Positions 1 to 10,751 of a stretch of DNA of 64,000 nucleotides are shown piece after piece; position 1 is the stretch's first letter, and each line of letters starts with the position of its first letter. Source of the stretch: Mortierella alpina. Lineage: Eukaryota; Mortierellomycota; Mortierellomycetes; Mortierellales; Mortierellaceae. The notes under the pieces are model-generated. The model searched no databases and had not been told where the DNA came from. It saw only the letters and a list, made by a program, of their open reading frames with translations. The DNA is taken from NCBI GenBank assembly GCA_029449245.1, contig JANATF010000004.1:124001-188000 (forward strand). Direction: 5' to 3'. The position numbers were made by a program, and so were the translations under genes.

Positions 1-647
1 ATGAAATAGCCTCTGTAGAAGCCCAGGATGCCCTCCTGGCGATAAATCTTTCGAGCAAGATCCAGCGTCGATATGGGCTTTGCGGCAGATGCAGATGCAG
101 ATGAGGCTGCAGCTGCAGCTGTGGTGGATGCGGTCCTTGCTTGTACACTGGTGCTTTTGCTGGAGGACAGAGAGGAGGCTGTAGCTGTTGCTGGCGACAG
201 GGTCTCGACCTGCTGCTTGGACTTTAAAATCTCCATGGGCGTCCAAAAGAGACCGGAGGACACCTCGGCAACCAGGGCGCTGGCCAAATGATTTGCCACT
301 GTCTCGGTGCCGAGGTAGCTGGGGAAGAGTCGCGCGATCCTCTCCTTGGATAGATCGTATGCAGTCAAGTACACGGACAGTCCTGGGGCACTCAGCGTCA
401 GGGCGATGGGCAGGCCGCGGTAGAGGCCGCCGTCTCTGGCTAGGCGGAGGAAGGTGCTGAGCAGGGGCTGCGGGCCGTTGGAGACCTGGATGCGGGTCTT
501 GAGGGTGTCGAGGGGGTGGGTGCAGAGTCGTGAGCACAGTGCCGCGGCGCTGGATGCCATCAGGTTGTTGAGCATGGCTCTTGTCTGCCGCGGTGGGCTG
601 GCATGTCGGGAGGTGGTGGTGGGCGTCGAGGTGGATGCAACCGACAT
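1..647 (-). CDS. Mitochondrial carrier family (SLC25) protein, 3' end outside window
   Basis: Inner-membrane solute transporter of the mitochondrial carrier family; the substrate cannot be told. Translation from the ATG at 647 gives about 215 residues before the window edge. The first carrier repeat has the signature PLDTLKTRIQ after a short Ser/Thr-rich N-terminus. The second has the variant TPMEILKSKQQ. A matrix-loop motif of the type IYRQEGILGFYRGY sits right at the window edge. An Ala/Ser-rich insertion (about residues 165-195) separates the second signature from that motif and is unusual in length. The ATG at 647 was chosen because an in-frame stop (TAG) lies immediately upstream. The third repeat and the C-terminus are missing only because the window ends. 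It is transcribed divergently from the F-box gene. Confidence 0.88.
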   Translation of the reverse strand, partial: MSVASTSTPTTTSRHASPPRQTRAMLNNLMASSAAALCSRLCTHPLDTLKTRIQVSNGPQPLLSTFLRLARDGGLYRGLPIALTLSAPGLSVYLTAYDLSKERIARLFPSYLGTETVANHLASALVAEVSSGLFWTPMEILKSKQQVETLSPATATASSLSSSKSTSVQARTASTTAAAAASSASASAAKPISTLDLARKIYRQEGILGFYRGYF

Positions 648-1018
648 GCTACTGCTGCTGCTGTTGCTGATGATGCTTCTGTTGTTGCTGCTGCAGCTGT
701 TGATGCTGTTGTTGACAGTGTCGCTGCATGTCGCTGCCATCCCGTCCGAGCAAGGCGTTGTTTCCTTTCAGGAGGCACAAAGGGATTCAAGAAACAAAAA
801 AGGGGGTCGGGCAGAGAGCGCATCAGCCCGATTCAGTCCAATAATGGGCCACAATCAGCCGCCATTCTTTTTTTTTTTTTTTTTCTTCTTGTCTTTCTCT
901 CTCTTCCACGCTCGCTGTCCACTTGTTTTTGCATTGTCTTCATCCTCATCCGCTGCTGGACCCCTGGACCATCCTCCGCAGGAACCACTCCATCCAGCCA
1001 CATCGCACTTCCACAGCC
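648..1018. other. Divergent intergenic region between carrier and F-box genes
   Basis: No gene seen. The stretch holds a CAG/CTG-type triplet-rich segment next to the carrier start and a T-run near 868-884. It must contain the promoters of both flanking, divergently transcribed genes. No convincing TATA box was found. Confidence 0.6.
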
Positions 1019-3199
1019 ATGGACACCCACATCGACACCCACGTCCTCCCCCACCCCGAGCCACCGGCTGACTTTGCAAGGCGCCTCGCCGCATGGCTCA
1101 AGGAGAGCAAAGCCAGCCGCAGCACGCGCAATGCCAGGGATGGACACTCGTCCAGCAGCTCAGACAGCCCTCATCCACAAGAACAACCCCAGGAGCACCA
1201 TACCCTACAGCTGCCATCATGGGTCTTTGAAGACATGCACCAGCCAAGGATGCCTGCCCCCGCTGCCTCTCCAGCAACACCCACTCCAACAGCAACAGCA
1301 GAAGCAACAGTAGCAGCAACAGCAGCAGCAACAGCAGCAACACCGGGAGTTCCAATGCGTGCATCTGCATCCAGGAGCACAACGCCGCCCGATGTCCAGG
1401 CACTCGTCCCACAGCTCGAGCAGCTGCAGCTGGCCCCAAACGACCAGCACGCCGCCTCACCCCTTAGCAACCGGCAATACCTCCAGCAGCAGCTCCAGCT
1501 CAGGCAGCTGCAGCAGCTCCAACAGCAGCAACACCACCACCATCATCCGCAAGGACCCTCCGCCTCGTTCAAACGATCACTGACTAAATACAAGCAGCCC
1601 TGGAGGCGGACCCGTCCCGAGATCACCCCACGACGTGCCGTGATCCGTCGAGTGCTCAGTGCCAATGCTGCCGCTGCCTCTACAATATCAGATCATGCAG
1701 ATCAAGACTCTGAACACGACACAGATACATCGTCACCGTCATCCACGTTCTTCCTGCCGCACGATATCCTGCTCGCTATCCTTTCGCATCTACCGTCCAG
1801 AGCCAACGCCCAGCAGTACTATGACCGCTCTCAGCCCTCGGACCTGCTCTCGTGCTCGCGCGTCAACATGGCCTGGAGAATCGCCGCCCTCTCCACCATC
1901 TGGCAGACTATCCTCTTACCGGACCCTATGGACAGGTCCTGCCGTCGCCTGCTGCACCTCCTGGCGTCCTCACACGCGTCTGCCCAGATCACAGGAAAGA
2001 ACTACGACATGACCGAGATTGTCCAGCGCGTCGAGGTCGATCTGCTCGAGGCAACGGATCAACTGCTGGAGGAGCGTGAACAACGGATGGGCGAGTTGAA
2101 TGTCGAGGACCTTGCTGCGGCCAGAGATGCCACAGTCACCGCGGGGACGATGACGGATCACATCACCATCTTACTCCAGTACATCTCCCCCTTCAGGACC
2201 CTCTCTATTCAGCTGCCCCAGGAAATCGAGTCGACGGCGGCTGAGCTGTTGACAAGGACGACCTCCGTCCCCGTCCTGGAAGCCCTTGTTGCCGGTGTTC
2301 AGGAAGATGCCCACGTTATGGAGCTGGACATCCCCTCCCCCATGTACTGCAGCGTCTCGACCTTCCCCGGGATGCTAAAGCTCATCTCCAACCTACCCGA
2401 TCTCCGCGCCCTCATCCTCGGATACTCGAGTCGAGACTGGCCTTTGCTGAAAGCCATCATCTCGTTACAGCTCCTCGAAAGCCTCTGTGTGTTTGATTCT
2501 TGCTGGAGTAACCAGATCTGGATCTACTTGCTCAGTTCTCTTGGAACCCGACTGCGCGCCCTCACCGTGCTCCAGGGCCGTCGACCACTTCAGGGCCCTG
2601 TCCTTAAGGAGGGCATTGCCCCCCATTGTCGGAACCTGACCTCGCTCTCGATTCCTTTTATTCAGCTCTTGTCAGGTCCAGGTCCCGTCCTGAAGAACGA
2701 GGATCTCATCCCGGTGATCAAGGCCTGTCATGAGCTACAGACCATCAACATCTCGGGCCAACGACTCTTGAGCGACGCGGTTCTGGCAGCCATGGCCGAG
2801 CTCTGGGGTTTACAGATGCTCGATATCCGCGATTGTTCGCTCATGAACGGTCGACATATCAAGAGTGTGCGATGGCAGTCCATCCAGCGGGTGCGCATGT
2901 CTGGATGTACAGAGATCTCCAAAGAGTTTATGGACTTGGTGCTCCAGGTCTGGAGGTCGTCCCATCAGCCGTATACGAACCGTGATCCCTCCTCGTCTTC
3001 CTCGGCCTTGTCGTCGTCTTCGACCATGACGACAATAGGTCCTGGCGCTGCTGCCAATGCGACTATCCGCTATGCCTCTGTCTTGGACTTTAATGCGGAT
3101 GTCGAGGATCCAGTCGAGATGGGGTGGGTGCGGCAACGGGAAGATGAGCCGCCTCTGGATCTGGACGAGGACCACTTTTTCGCTGACTGGTACTGTTAG
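1019..3199 (+). CDS. F-box protein with leucine-rich-repeat-like C-terminal region
   Basis: Likely substrate receptor of an SCF ubiquitin ligase. Single exon of 726 residues from the ATG at 1019; the frame is open further upstream, but the upstream ATG at 923 gives a low-complexity leader unlike protein, so 1019 is preferred. The N-terminal 240 residues are low complexity with Ala/Thr-, Gln- and His-rich runs (Gln/His tract around 160-180). An F-box-like segment starts at about residue 244 (FFLPHDILLAILSHLPS) and continues through LLSCSRVNMAWRIAALSTIW. The remainder has irregular leucine-rich repeats (for example LRALILGYSSRDWPLL, LQTINISG, LQMLDIRDCSL), the usual substrate-binding part. The target is unknown. 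Large F-box/LRR families are common in these fungi. Confidence 0.85.
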   Translation: MDTHIDTHVLPHPEPPADFARRLAAWLKESKASRSTRNARDGHSSSSSDSPHPQEQPQEHHTLQLPSWVFEDMHQPRMPAPAASPATPTPTATAEATVAATAAATAATPGVPMRASASRSTTPPDVQALVPQLEQLQLAPNDQHAASPLSNRQYLQQQLQLRQLQQLQQQQHHHHHPQGPSASFKRSLTKYKQPWRRTRPEITPRRAVIRRVLSANAAAASTISDHADQDSEHDTDTSSPSSTFFLPHDILLAILSHLPSRANAQQYYDRSQPSDLLSCSRVNMAWRIAALSTIWQTILLPDPMDRSCRRLLHLLASSHASAQITGKNYDMTEIVQRVEVDLLEATDQLLEEREQRMGELNVEDLAAARDATVTAGTMTDHITILLQYISPFRTLSIQLPQEIESTAAELLTRTTSVPVLEALVAGVQEDAHVMELDIPSPMYCSVSTFPGMLKLISNLPDLRALILGYSSRDWPLLKAIISLQLLESLCVFDSCWSNQIWIYLLSSLGTRLRALTVLQGRRPLQGPVLKEGIAPHCRNLTSLSIPFIQLLSGPGPVLKNEDLIPVIKACHELQTINISGQRLLSDAVLAAMAELWGLQMLDIRDCSLMNGRHIKSVRWQSIQRVRMSGCTEISKEFMDLVLQVWRSSHQPYTNRDPSSSSSALSSSSTMTTIGPGAAANATIRYASVLDFNADVEDPVEMGWVRQREDEPPLDLDEDHFFADWYC

Positions 3200-3416
3200 C
3201 TCCCCCCTCGACCCAACCTCCCCGAGGAAAAGACAATGCGAGCATTAAAAGAGGCGTAGCATGCGACTATTGACCATCACAACAATATTAAAAAAAAAAA
3301 GATAAACACCATTTGATATGACGAGAGTGTGGTTTCGCAAATATTCATTGCGCAGTATTGATGTTTCTCCATCTCCTCTTCCTCACTTCCCTGGCTTCTC
3401 TAGCTTCCTCGGGGGC

Positions 3417-5829
3417 TTACAACCCCGAAGTCTCGCGAGACTTTTTCTGGAGCTCCTTCTTGTACTCGAGAATGCTGCCGTCATAGACAGACACGCCCTT
3501 GTTGACGACAATAATCTGGTCTGCCACCTCTTTCAAGAGACGAAAGTCGTGAGACACCAGGACCACGCCTCCCGAAAAGTTCTTGATCGCCTCGGCCAAC
3601 GAATCAATCGACTCCATGTCCAAGTGATTCGTAGGCTCGTCCAACAGGAGCATATGAGGACGAGACAACGCCAGCTCTGCAAACACCAATCGCGTCTGGA
3701 GACCGTGCGACAGATGTCCGATCGGTGAAGTCTGATGCGCACCCGTGAGTCCATACCGTCCAATCTGTTGGCGCCAATAGTCCACATCCTGCTGCAACTC
3801 GGGGAACTTTTTGCGCAGATAGTCGATCGGCGAAAGATCCATGTCGAGTTGATCGGCAGAATGCTGGTTATACTTGCCCAGCTTGAGCTGCATGTGACGT
3901 TGGATACGGCCCTCAGTCGCCGTCAGCTCCCCTGTCATGAGCTTGAGCAGCGTCGACTTGCCTGCACCATTCGGCCCGACCAACGCTACGCGCGAGTCCA
4001 TGTCTATGCCGAGATTGACGCCGCGGTACAGCGCGTCCTTCATGTCTCCAGAGTAGGCAAACCCAACCTCATCAAAGGCCAACACGGGTGGCGGCAACTT
4101 GTCCGTGTCCGAGAACTTGAACTTGAACAGTAATGGCGGGTCGACCTTCTCGACGAGACCAGCAGCCTCCATCTTGTCAATAATCTTTTGCTTGGATTTC
4201 GCCTGGCGAACCAAATTGGCATAGGTACCGGCCGAGGCAATAAACTTTTTGATGTGTGCAATTTCCTCCTGTTGCTTGACATAGGCTTTCATCTGGTTGA
4301 CCTCCAGTTCCGCACGGGTCTTGACATAGGTGTCATAGTTTCCACCATAGTTGACGAGCTTTCGCTTGTGGGTGAGGTTCATGATGTTGGTACAGACTCC
4401 GTTCAAGAAATCCTGCGAGTGAGAGATGAGAATCAAGATGCGGTCGTACTTTGACAGATAATCCTCGAGCCACACACAAGCCTCAAGATCCAAGTGGTTG
4501 GTGGGTTCGTCCAGGAGCAGGAGCGTGGGTTTGACAAACAATGCCTTGGCAAGAGCGACACGCATGCGCCATCCTCCAGACATGTCCTTGGTGGCCTTGA
4601 GCATGTCCTTCTTGGTGAAGCCAAGACCATGGAGCAACTGGGCGGCACGGGTCTCGAAGGTCGAGGGATCGAGTTGCTCAATACGGTCGTAGATATCATC
4701 CAGCAGCGGGTTCTCGGCGCCGTCGACCTCGGCTAGAATGTCCTCGACCTGCTTCTCCAGACGTTCCACCTCGTGCTTGGCCTCTGTCACGACAGACTCG
4801 ATAGCATTCAGGTCCGATGGTGCTGCCTCTTCTTGCAATAGATAGATCTGGTATTGGAAAAAAATGGCAGAAACAAAAAACGAAACGTTCAGATCCTGAC
4901 GTGAGCGACCATGTCGTAGAACAGTAAAAGGTACTTTTTTTTTCTGGATGTTGTTCAACAGTTGCACCTAGACTGCATGTGAATTCAAGGGGTGCCCGAC
5001 ATTGTGGTTCTCAAAAAAGAATGCAGTCCATTTTCAACAGACTACACCCCCCCCCCCCCCTGCCGGTTGAGAAAATACAGTACATGGACTTTTTTTTGTC
5101 ATGACAATAGGGGAAGCGAGAAGGTGGAGAAAATAACAACGAGCTGCGACGCAGCGAGAGAAGTAGAGAGAGCCGTAGATAGACAGCGCCTTTTGCAATC
5201 CTCTGATATCCCAACCAGGCCAACCAGGCCCTCTTCTCACCCGATGGTCCCTATGACGATGATGCAAACCACAGGCTTACCAAATATCACCATCTAACGA
5301 AAAAGCGCGATTCCCTTCCGTCAAATAGACTAACCATAACCCTTTTAGCTCTCCACAGCCTCCCCGTCGTCATCTGTGATAAGGATTGTTGTCAGCGACT
5401 ACTTACATCGATGTGCTCGGGGATGGGAACCTCGCGAGCGGCGAGACACTCTAGGAAGGTCGACTTTCCAGATCCGTTGGCGCCGATGAGTCCATAGCGA
5501 CGGCCAAAGTTGAGGTCAATGTCCGTGTTGGAGATAAGCTCGCGGCCGTGGAACGAGAGCGAGAAGGACTCGATCTTGATATCGCGGGAGAGCGGCTGGG
5601 AGGTCAGGACGCCTGTCGAGTTGCGGTCGCCGCCCTTTTTCTTGGCAATGTCCATGGCGTTGAGTCCTGGGATAAGGAGGTCGGCGTCCTCTGCCGCAGG
5701 CTCTGGGGGCGCAGGGGTGTTGCGGCCGTTGGTGGTGGCGGGCGAGGAGGCCGTGGACGACTTTTTCGCAGCGTCCTTGGCGGCCTTTGCGGCGAGGCGC
5801 TTTTGCTTGGAGGCAGAGATGGCCGACAT
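3417..5829 (-). CDS. ARB1: ABCF-family ATPase, Arb1/ABCF2-like ribosome biogenesis factor
   Basis: Soluble twin-ATPase ABC protein; the yeast Arb1/human ABCF2 family acts in ribosome biogenesis. Two exons: 5829-5407 and 4847-3417, joined in phase 0, giving 617 residues (yeast Arb1 is about 610). The junction VPIPEHID|IYLLQEE matches the family. The N-terminus is Lys/Ala-rich. NBD1 has Walker A GANGSGKST (116-124), signature MSGGWRMR and Walker B LLLLDEPTNHLD. NBD2 has GPNGAGKST, a deviating signature LSHGLQ, and LLLLDEPTNHLD followed by VSHDFRLL. The 559-nt intron is long for this window and contains a C14-type run near 5047-5060. Stop TAA at 3417-3419. The gene converges on the F-box gene. 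Confidence 0.95.
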
Positions 5830-6370
5830 GATGGAATGAGGAGGGGGAGGATGGCAAAGGAGTGGAGAGAAATCACTTGGGTGAGCAGAGCAGAGGCGAG
5901 ATGTGGATGCAAGGATGAACAAGGACGAGGAAGGATGATGCGATGGCGGATGCAGAGAGATGAGCTGTGTAGGATCCCAGGCAGAAGAGGTCGACGGGGA
6001 AGGCAATGGGGGCAGAGAAAAAAAAAGGATGGCGAGGCTGATCTCGAAGCAAACAAAAAAGAAAAAAAAAACTGCGGCCTGTGGCCCAGCGACAGCCGGT
6101 ACACAAAGTCGCAGTCACCCGGCGCACGTATATACAACGCAAAGCGTACCATGGCGCATGGGCCGCCTCTTGCTCTCGTTCTCGCTCTCGCACACGCACA
6201 CACTCCCAAGCCAGGCACACAGACCCGCAAGGCCAGCAAGAAGACACAGACGCGTAGCGAGGACCCACAACGCACGTTCGGGCCACGGCGCGTGCACTCA
6301 CGCTACCTGCAAAAGTACTGCTAATTTCTACTTTCAAGGTTTTCAACACCCGCGCACCACACTGCGGACG

Positions 6371-6412
<42 letters not shown>

Positions 6413-6487
6413 ACAGCACCCCTATCTTATAGTATCCTGCCTTCTGTATTTCTATAACGTATATGAACATATGAACTAATGTCGGGA
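5830..6487. other. Intergenic region upstream of ARB1, downstream of CotH-like gene
   Basis: No gene supported. It carries the ARB1 promoter/5' leader and the 3' region of the CotH-like gene. Open frames here are compositionally biased and have no recognisable protein. A CT dinucleotide repeat is listed separately. Confidence 0.6.
6374..6408. repeat. (CT)n microsatellite
   Basis: About 17 perfect CT units, seen directly, about 90 bp downstream of the CotH-like stop codon. Confidence 0.95.
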
Positions 6488-8378
6488 TCATGCCATGAGC
6501 ATCGCTGTCGAGACCAGGGCAAGCAGGGCGGTAGCAGTGACCCCGTTCCAGGAGGAAGGCGCACTCGAGTCGTGCTCGGAAGGCCCTTGTTTGTCGTGAT
6601 CGCCATCGCCCTTCTTCTTGCGGGGTGGAGGAGCGACACGATCGGTGAGACCCGCTGGGATGGTGAACTTGAGCTCATTCGCCACAAACACACCCATGTC
6701 CCTGACCCAACCCCTCAACGAGTAGCTCATGCCCTGCGTCACCTTGTCCAAGTTGTCGTTAAAGTCGACCAACGTAAACCTTTGAGGAATACCAGGACCC
6801 TTGCGCACGATCGAGTACTCCCAGCGCGCATCCTCCGCCAGCATGTTGTGGAAGGCATCGATCCGAGGCACCAAAGCCTCTGCCTTGATGGCCGTGCTGA
6901 CTAGCTCCTTGAGGATCAGCTCAAACCTGGCGTTGATGGCGGTGCTGTTGAGGATCAACTTGGAGATCAATGGGCGTGGGCCGAGCTTGTTGTCGTACCA
7001 GGACTTGTACGAGACTATGGTCGAGTAAGGGTTTCCATTTCCAAACGTACCATCAAAGTCAGTCGGGATCCATTGCCACTTTCCTGTCGCAGAGAGAGTC
7101 GGGTTCTTGTACATGAAATAATTGGAGGCTGACAGCCAGTAATTGTCAAAGGCACCTCCGAGATACTCTAGAGCCATGCAACGCAAAACGCCATCGAGAT
7201 CCATCCGCTGCTCCCAGTATGCAATAGGATCGGGCGTCAGGGCAGGGTCAAAGTCCTGGAGATCCTTCATAAAGTCGATGAGCTCCTTGATAGGCTCTGC
7301 TTCTGTGTCGCCTGGGCCGAGTTTTTTGGATGCATAGTTACCCTTGTTGTAGTTTGCAGACGAGGGGCCTTTATAGACCAGATCTGCATTGAATTGCTGA
7401 CCACCCTCGGGGAACGCATTCATTTGAACCAGAGATCCATTCGCAACCTTCGGGTCTCCGCCATGCACTGTCTGCTTGAGGAAGGAGCCAGAGATATCGT
7501 CCACCATGAGGTAGAGACCATAGGGCTCGCTGTTGATGAACAAGCGCACCCAAGCTCCCTGCTGGGTCGCCACACCAGCAGAGTTGAGCATGTCAATGTA
7601 CAGCATCTCACGAATCAACGTGGGGTCCATGACCATCGATCGCAGCTTGATGTTTGGGCGATGGAAGAAGCTCTGGCCGACTTTGGTATCAAACTTGAGC
7701 TTGAATGCCTGCTTGGAATGCTCCCTCGACGACTTGCCCGAGAGCCCAAAGGTAACGTTGGTTTGTGAGTGGATGGTGTCATTGCTGATGAACCGGATGT
7801 CGGCCTTGCCGCGTGGGGCATCCAAGGGGTTGGCAAACAGTGCAGTCATCAAGGCCACTGGCGCAGTGACATGGATCGTCGCAATTTGGTCAGGCCTGAA
7901 GGCCTTGGTGTTGGACGGATAGGTGGCAAGGTAGGTGTAGGGGACCCTTGGGAGGTCCCAGACGGTGGTCTGGCGCTCAAAAAACTCGTTGGGGGTGGTG
8001 GTGGCTGCAGGGTTTGCGAGCTTGCGCTTGAAGGGCTCGGTTTTCACCGCGGCGCCAGCAGCGTTGAGCTCGACATACGAGTACTCTGTCGCAGCTGTGG
8101 AGCCGGGGACGGTGCCGGTCCAGACAGGGAAGGTGGTCTCGTTGGAGGCTAGTTTGGTGATTTGGCCGCCGACGCTGACACCAAAGGTGCCAGTGTTGGT
8201 GGATGGGTAGCCGACGACGTTGAAGGTGACTAGAGGTTGTGGGGGACGAGCAGAGAGAGGGCGGTGGTTAAGAAAAGGTGAGAAACAATGCGGTCCACCT
8301 TGGTTTTGATCCACAGGCCTTCTTACGGTCAGCATATGCCACAGAAACAAGCGCGGCCAGACTGAAAAGGACTCTCAT
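6488..8378 (-). CDS. Secreted, GPI-anchor-type CotH-family protein
   Basis: CotH-family (spore-coat protein H type, atypical kinase fold) cell-surface protein. Such proteins are expanded in Mucoromycota. Two exons, 8378-8327 and 8229-6488, give 597 residues. The short first exon encodes only a signal peptide (MRVLFSLAALVSVAYA) plus one residue, then a GTAAGA donor. Characteristic CotH blocks follow: FKLKFDTKVGQSFF, IREMLYIDMLNSAGV, WVRLFINSEPYGLYLMVDDI, and the putative metal-binding WIPTDFDGTFGNG. The protein ends in a charged Lys/Asp/Ser-rich stretch and a hydrophobic tail (VTATALLALVSTAMLMA) with nothing after it, as expected for GPI anchoring. Several N-glycosylation sites are present. 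Whether it acts as an adhesin or in spore walls cannot be told. It lies head to tail with ARB1. Confidence 0.9.
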
Positions 8379-8480
8379 AGTGGGCACTGGGGCGAGAAGC
8401 TATACGAGCGAGCTGTCGAGATGTGGAGGAAGGAGGAGAAACTGTCTACGCGAGAACAAGGTGGAGGGGCGCATGGGTCT

Positions 8481-8487
8481 TATATAA
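8481..8487 (-). promoter_or_regulatory. TATA-like box of the CotH-like gene
   Basis: The palindromic TATATAA lies about 103 bp upstream of the CotH-like start codon, a plausible distance for a fungal core promoter. This is an inference from position and sequence only. Confidence 0.4.
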
Positions 8488-8826
8488 GTAGGCTACATCA
8501 GTTTCGGAACCCCACTGGGTCCTGTTTTCCACCAGGGGCCGCAAAGCGATATCGAGGACAAGAATAGACAGAATCCGAGTCTCGCGCCATGACCGAGGTG
8601 CGATATCTTTCCAGCCCCGGCATACTGGACTAGGCCATACCTGCGTCAAATTCAAACCCCTATTTAGGCGTCGTGTAGCGTGAACAGCTCGCTCGAGTCG
8701 CTCAGAGCTGGCCACCTGGTTCAACCTGCTCAACGGTTCGCCATTCTGATTGAGGCAGCGGTTTTCAGGCACAAAGCCGTTGCTAGATTTTTTTAATCGC
8801 TATCGTCTGCACTGCATGGGCATCCC

Positions 8827-9309
8827 TCAGGTACTGTGTCTGCCCGTGCCGCTATCCCTACATGCACTGTAGGTAGAATAATAGACTGAAGAAGCGGAAG
8901 CGGACGCCGAACCATCAGCACATATGCTGTGAATCTGAAATGGATCCGGTTTCAAGGGCCGAGACTTGGTAGACATCTGTCCATACCAGGCGCAGAGTGC
9001 GTAATTCTCTGTGAACATATCGCCGCAGGCGCAGATAGGTCGGGAAAGCCCTTATGAAGACCCAGAAGCATGAGACAAGTGTGTTAGGCTATTCTTGCGA
9101 GCAACAAGGAGTTGTTTGCCTGGAAGAAAGAGGCGACAGTTGAGACGTTTAGGGTATTTCTTGCGATACCCGATCGAGAGATCGAGAGATGTACTATGAT
9201 GGTACATGAGGAATACAAAGGCTTTGGCATCTTGGCAAAATGACTCTGGATCTGCAGATGGTAGGAGAACAAGACACAGTGCCAGAGCAGCGACAGCTGG
9301 GATCCTCAT
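8827..9309 (-). CDS. Possible small secreted Cys-containing protein, exon structure uncertain
   Basis: Not a recognised family. The ATG at 9309 opens with a good signal peptide (MRIPAVAALALCLVLLPSA) followed by a Cys. Downstream in the same frame, after a single TAA at about 9052, lies a Cys-containing segment (PICACGDMFTENYALCAWYG) ending in a Ser-rich tail and a TGA at 8827. A phase-1 intron from a GTACAT donor near 9207 to the AAG near 9051, with a CTAAC branch-like motif between, would remove the stop and join both halves at about 110 residues. The acceptor is weak. It could also be a decayed gene or chance. RNA evidence would decide. Confidence 0.3.
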
Positions 9310-9883
9310 GGGTAAGTTCTCGAGGGCTGTTGGCCAATTGGCCCTTGAGGCAGATGCCTAAGGCTCTCCTTTTTTTTTGGTTTGTTTTTTTTGCTGCAGG
9401 TCTATTCTTGGATGCTATCTACAGCATCATCTCAACTTGCCTCGTCTATCGATCACAGCACACATAGTGGCGTGCTAAGCCCTGCAAGGCCTGCGTTGGG
9501 TGCTGGATGGTGGAGCTATGCTAGCAAAGAGGAACAATGAGCCGTCGAGAGAGCTTCCATGCGAAAGCAGGGACATTGGGCTAAAGCAAAAGAATCAAAG
9601 GGGTTTCTTTGATCCTGGGCTTGTCCCCTCCTTGGGCCTGCCTGCCTGCCTGTTTATGCAAGAATGCAGTCGCCTGTGGCATTAAGGCCTGTCCACCATT
9701 TTTCTTTTCATGCTAGCTCTTGTCAGCATGAGGCGATTGCGCGCTGTCCAAAGGACAAGGCAAGGCGGAGGCAAGAGGCCAAGGGCTGCGGTGGGTCAAG
9801 GGAGGCTCGTCATGTGTTTGGGGTAGGAGAGACCGCGGAAGTACTTGGCCATGGCATGACGAGGACGATCTAGGACGGCATGT

Positions 9884-9900
9884 ACATGTACAGTACATGT
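9884..9900. repeat. 17-bp perfect inverted repeat
   Basis: ACATGTACAGTACATGT reads as two 8-bp arms around one base. It could be a regulator site or chance in an intergenic region. Confidence 0.5.
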
Positions 9901-10077
9901 CGCAAGGAACCAAAGGAACAAGAAAAGCGGATATGAAAAAGGAACAGAACAGAACACACACAGACGGACATGTACTCATACAGCAAATAAAGGGGAGACG
10001 GAGGAACGAGAAGAGACGGAGAGAAGGCGAGCCATGGCCATGGCTAATGGATGATGCTGATGTTGGGATCCTTCAGC

Positions 10078-10081
<4 letters not shown>

Positions 10082-10118
<37 letters not shown>

Positions 10119-10129
10119 TCTCTCTCTCT
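10082..10129. repeat. (CT)n microsatellite
   Basis: About 24 CT units with a single interruption, seen directly. Confidence 0.9.
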
Positions 10130-10481
10130 GTTCTCTGCGTCTGTCTGTGCAGGCTGAAGGCCGTTGCAGGCCAAGCAAACAGCATAGGAGGAGGAGGTGG
10201 TGGGGGGGGACAACACAGAACAAGAGGGCTATTTGAGAGCAGGTGTGCATGTTGTGCAGGACGTGGAGCTGTCCTCCTGTGGCCGTGTTGCCAGCCCGTG
10301 TTCTAAACGCGGCTGAAGCCAAGACGGGCAGCATGGGCCATGGTGCTGATGGCTCATCATGCGGCGATACAGTGCGGCCGCAATGCCATAGGCCTCCATG
10401 TTCCTCTTCTTCATCTTGCTCGTCCGTCTTCGTCTTTGCCCACCTCTTTATTTCTCTTCCTTCTCCTTCCTGCTTTGCTTG

Positions 10482-10560
10482 CCACCTCTGCTTTCCACCT
10501 CTGCTTTCCACCTCTGCTTTCCACCTCTGCTTGCCCACCTCTGCTTGCCACCTTTGCTTC
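10482..10560. repeat. 13-bp tandem repeat array
   Basis: About six units of CCACCTCTGCTTT or close variants in direct tandem, the last ones degenerate. It lies about 190 bp upstream of the Ser-rich gene start, in its likely promoter or 5' leader. Confidence 0.85.
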
Positions 10561-10751
10561 CAGCTGCCTGCACGCTGCACACATTCGCATTCCCCAGCAG
10601 TAGCCATCCCATTCGCATTCCAGTCCCATCTTCATTCCCATCCTCATCCTCATTCTCATTCCCAACAGCACGCGTGCCAAACACCACAACCACTGTTCCT
10701 CTATACCCACCGCGCTCCGTGGACGCAGCTCCCCCAGCATACGATACCACC

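Larger units (their letters stand above)
8488..10751. other. Long intergenic region with microsatellites and one weak gene candidate
   Basis: About 2.3 kb without a strong gene. Contents: a candidate small secreted protein on the minus strand (8827-9309), an inverted repeat at 9884-9900, a CT microsatellite, and a 13-bp tandem repeat close to the next gene. Other open frames here are repeat-driven and not supported. Confidence 0.55.

Noticed and set aside
923-1018. N-terminal extension of the F-box protein to the ATG at 923
   Set aside because: The extra 32 residues are leader-like and follow directly on a T-run; the ATG at 1019 is better placed.
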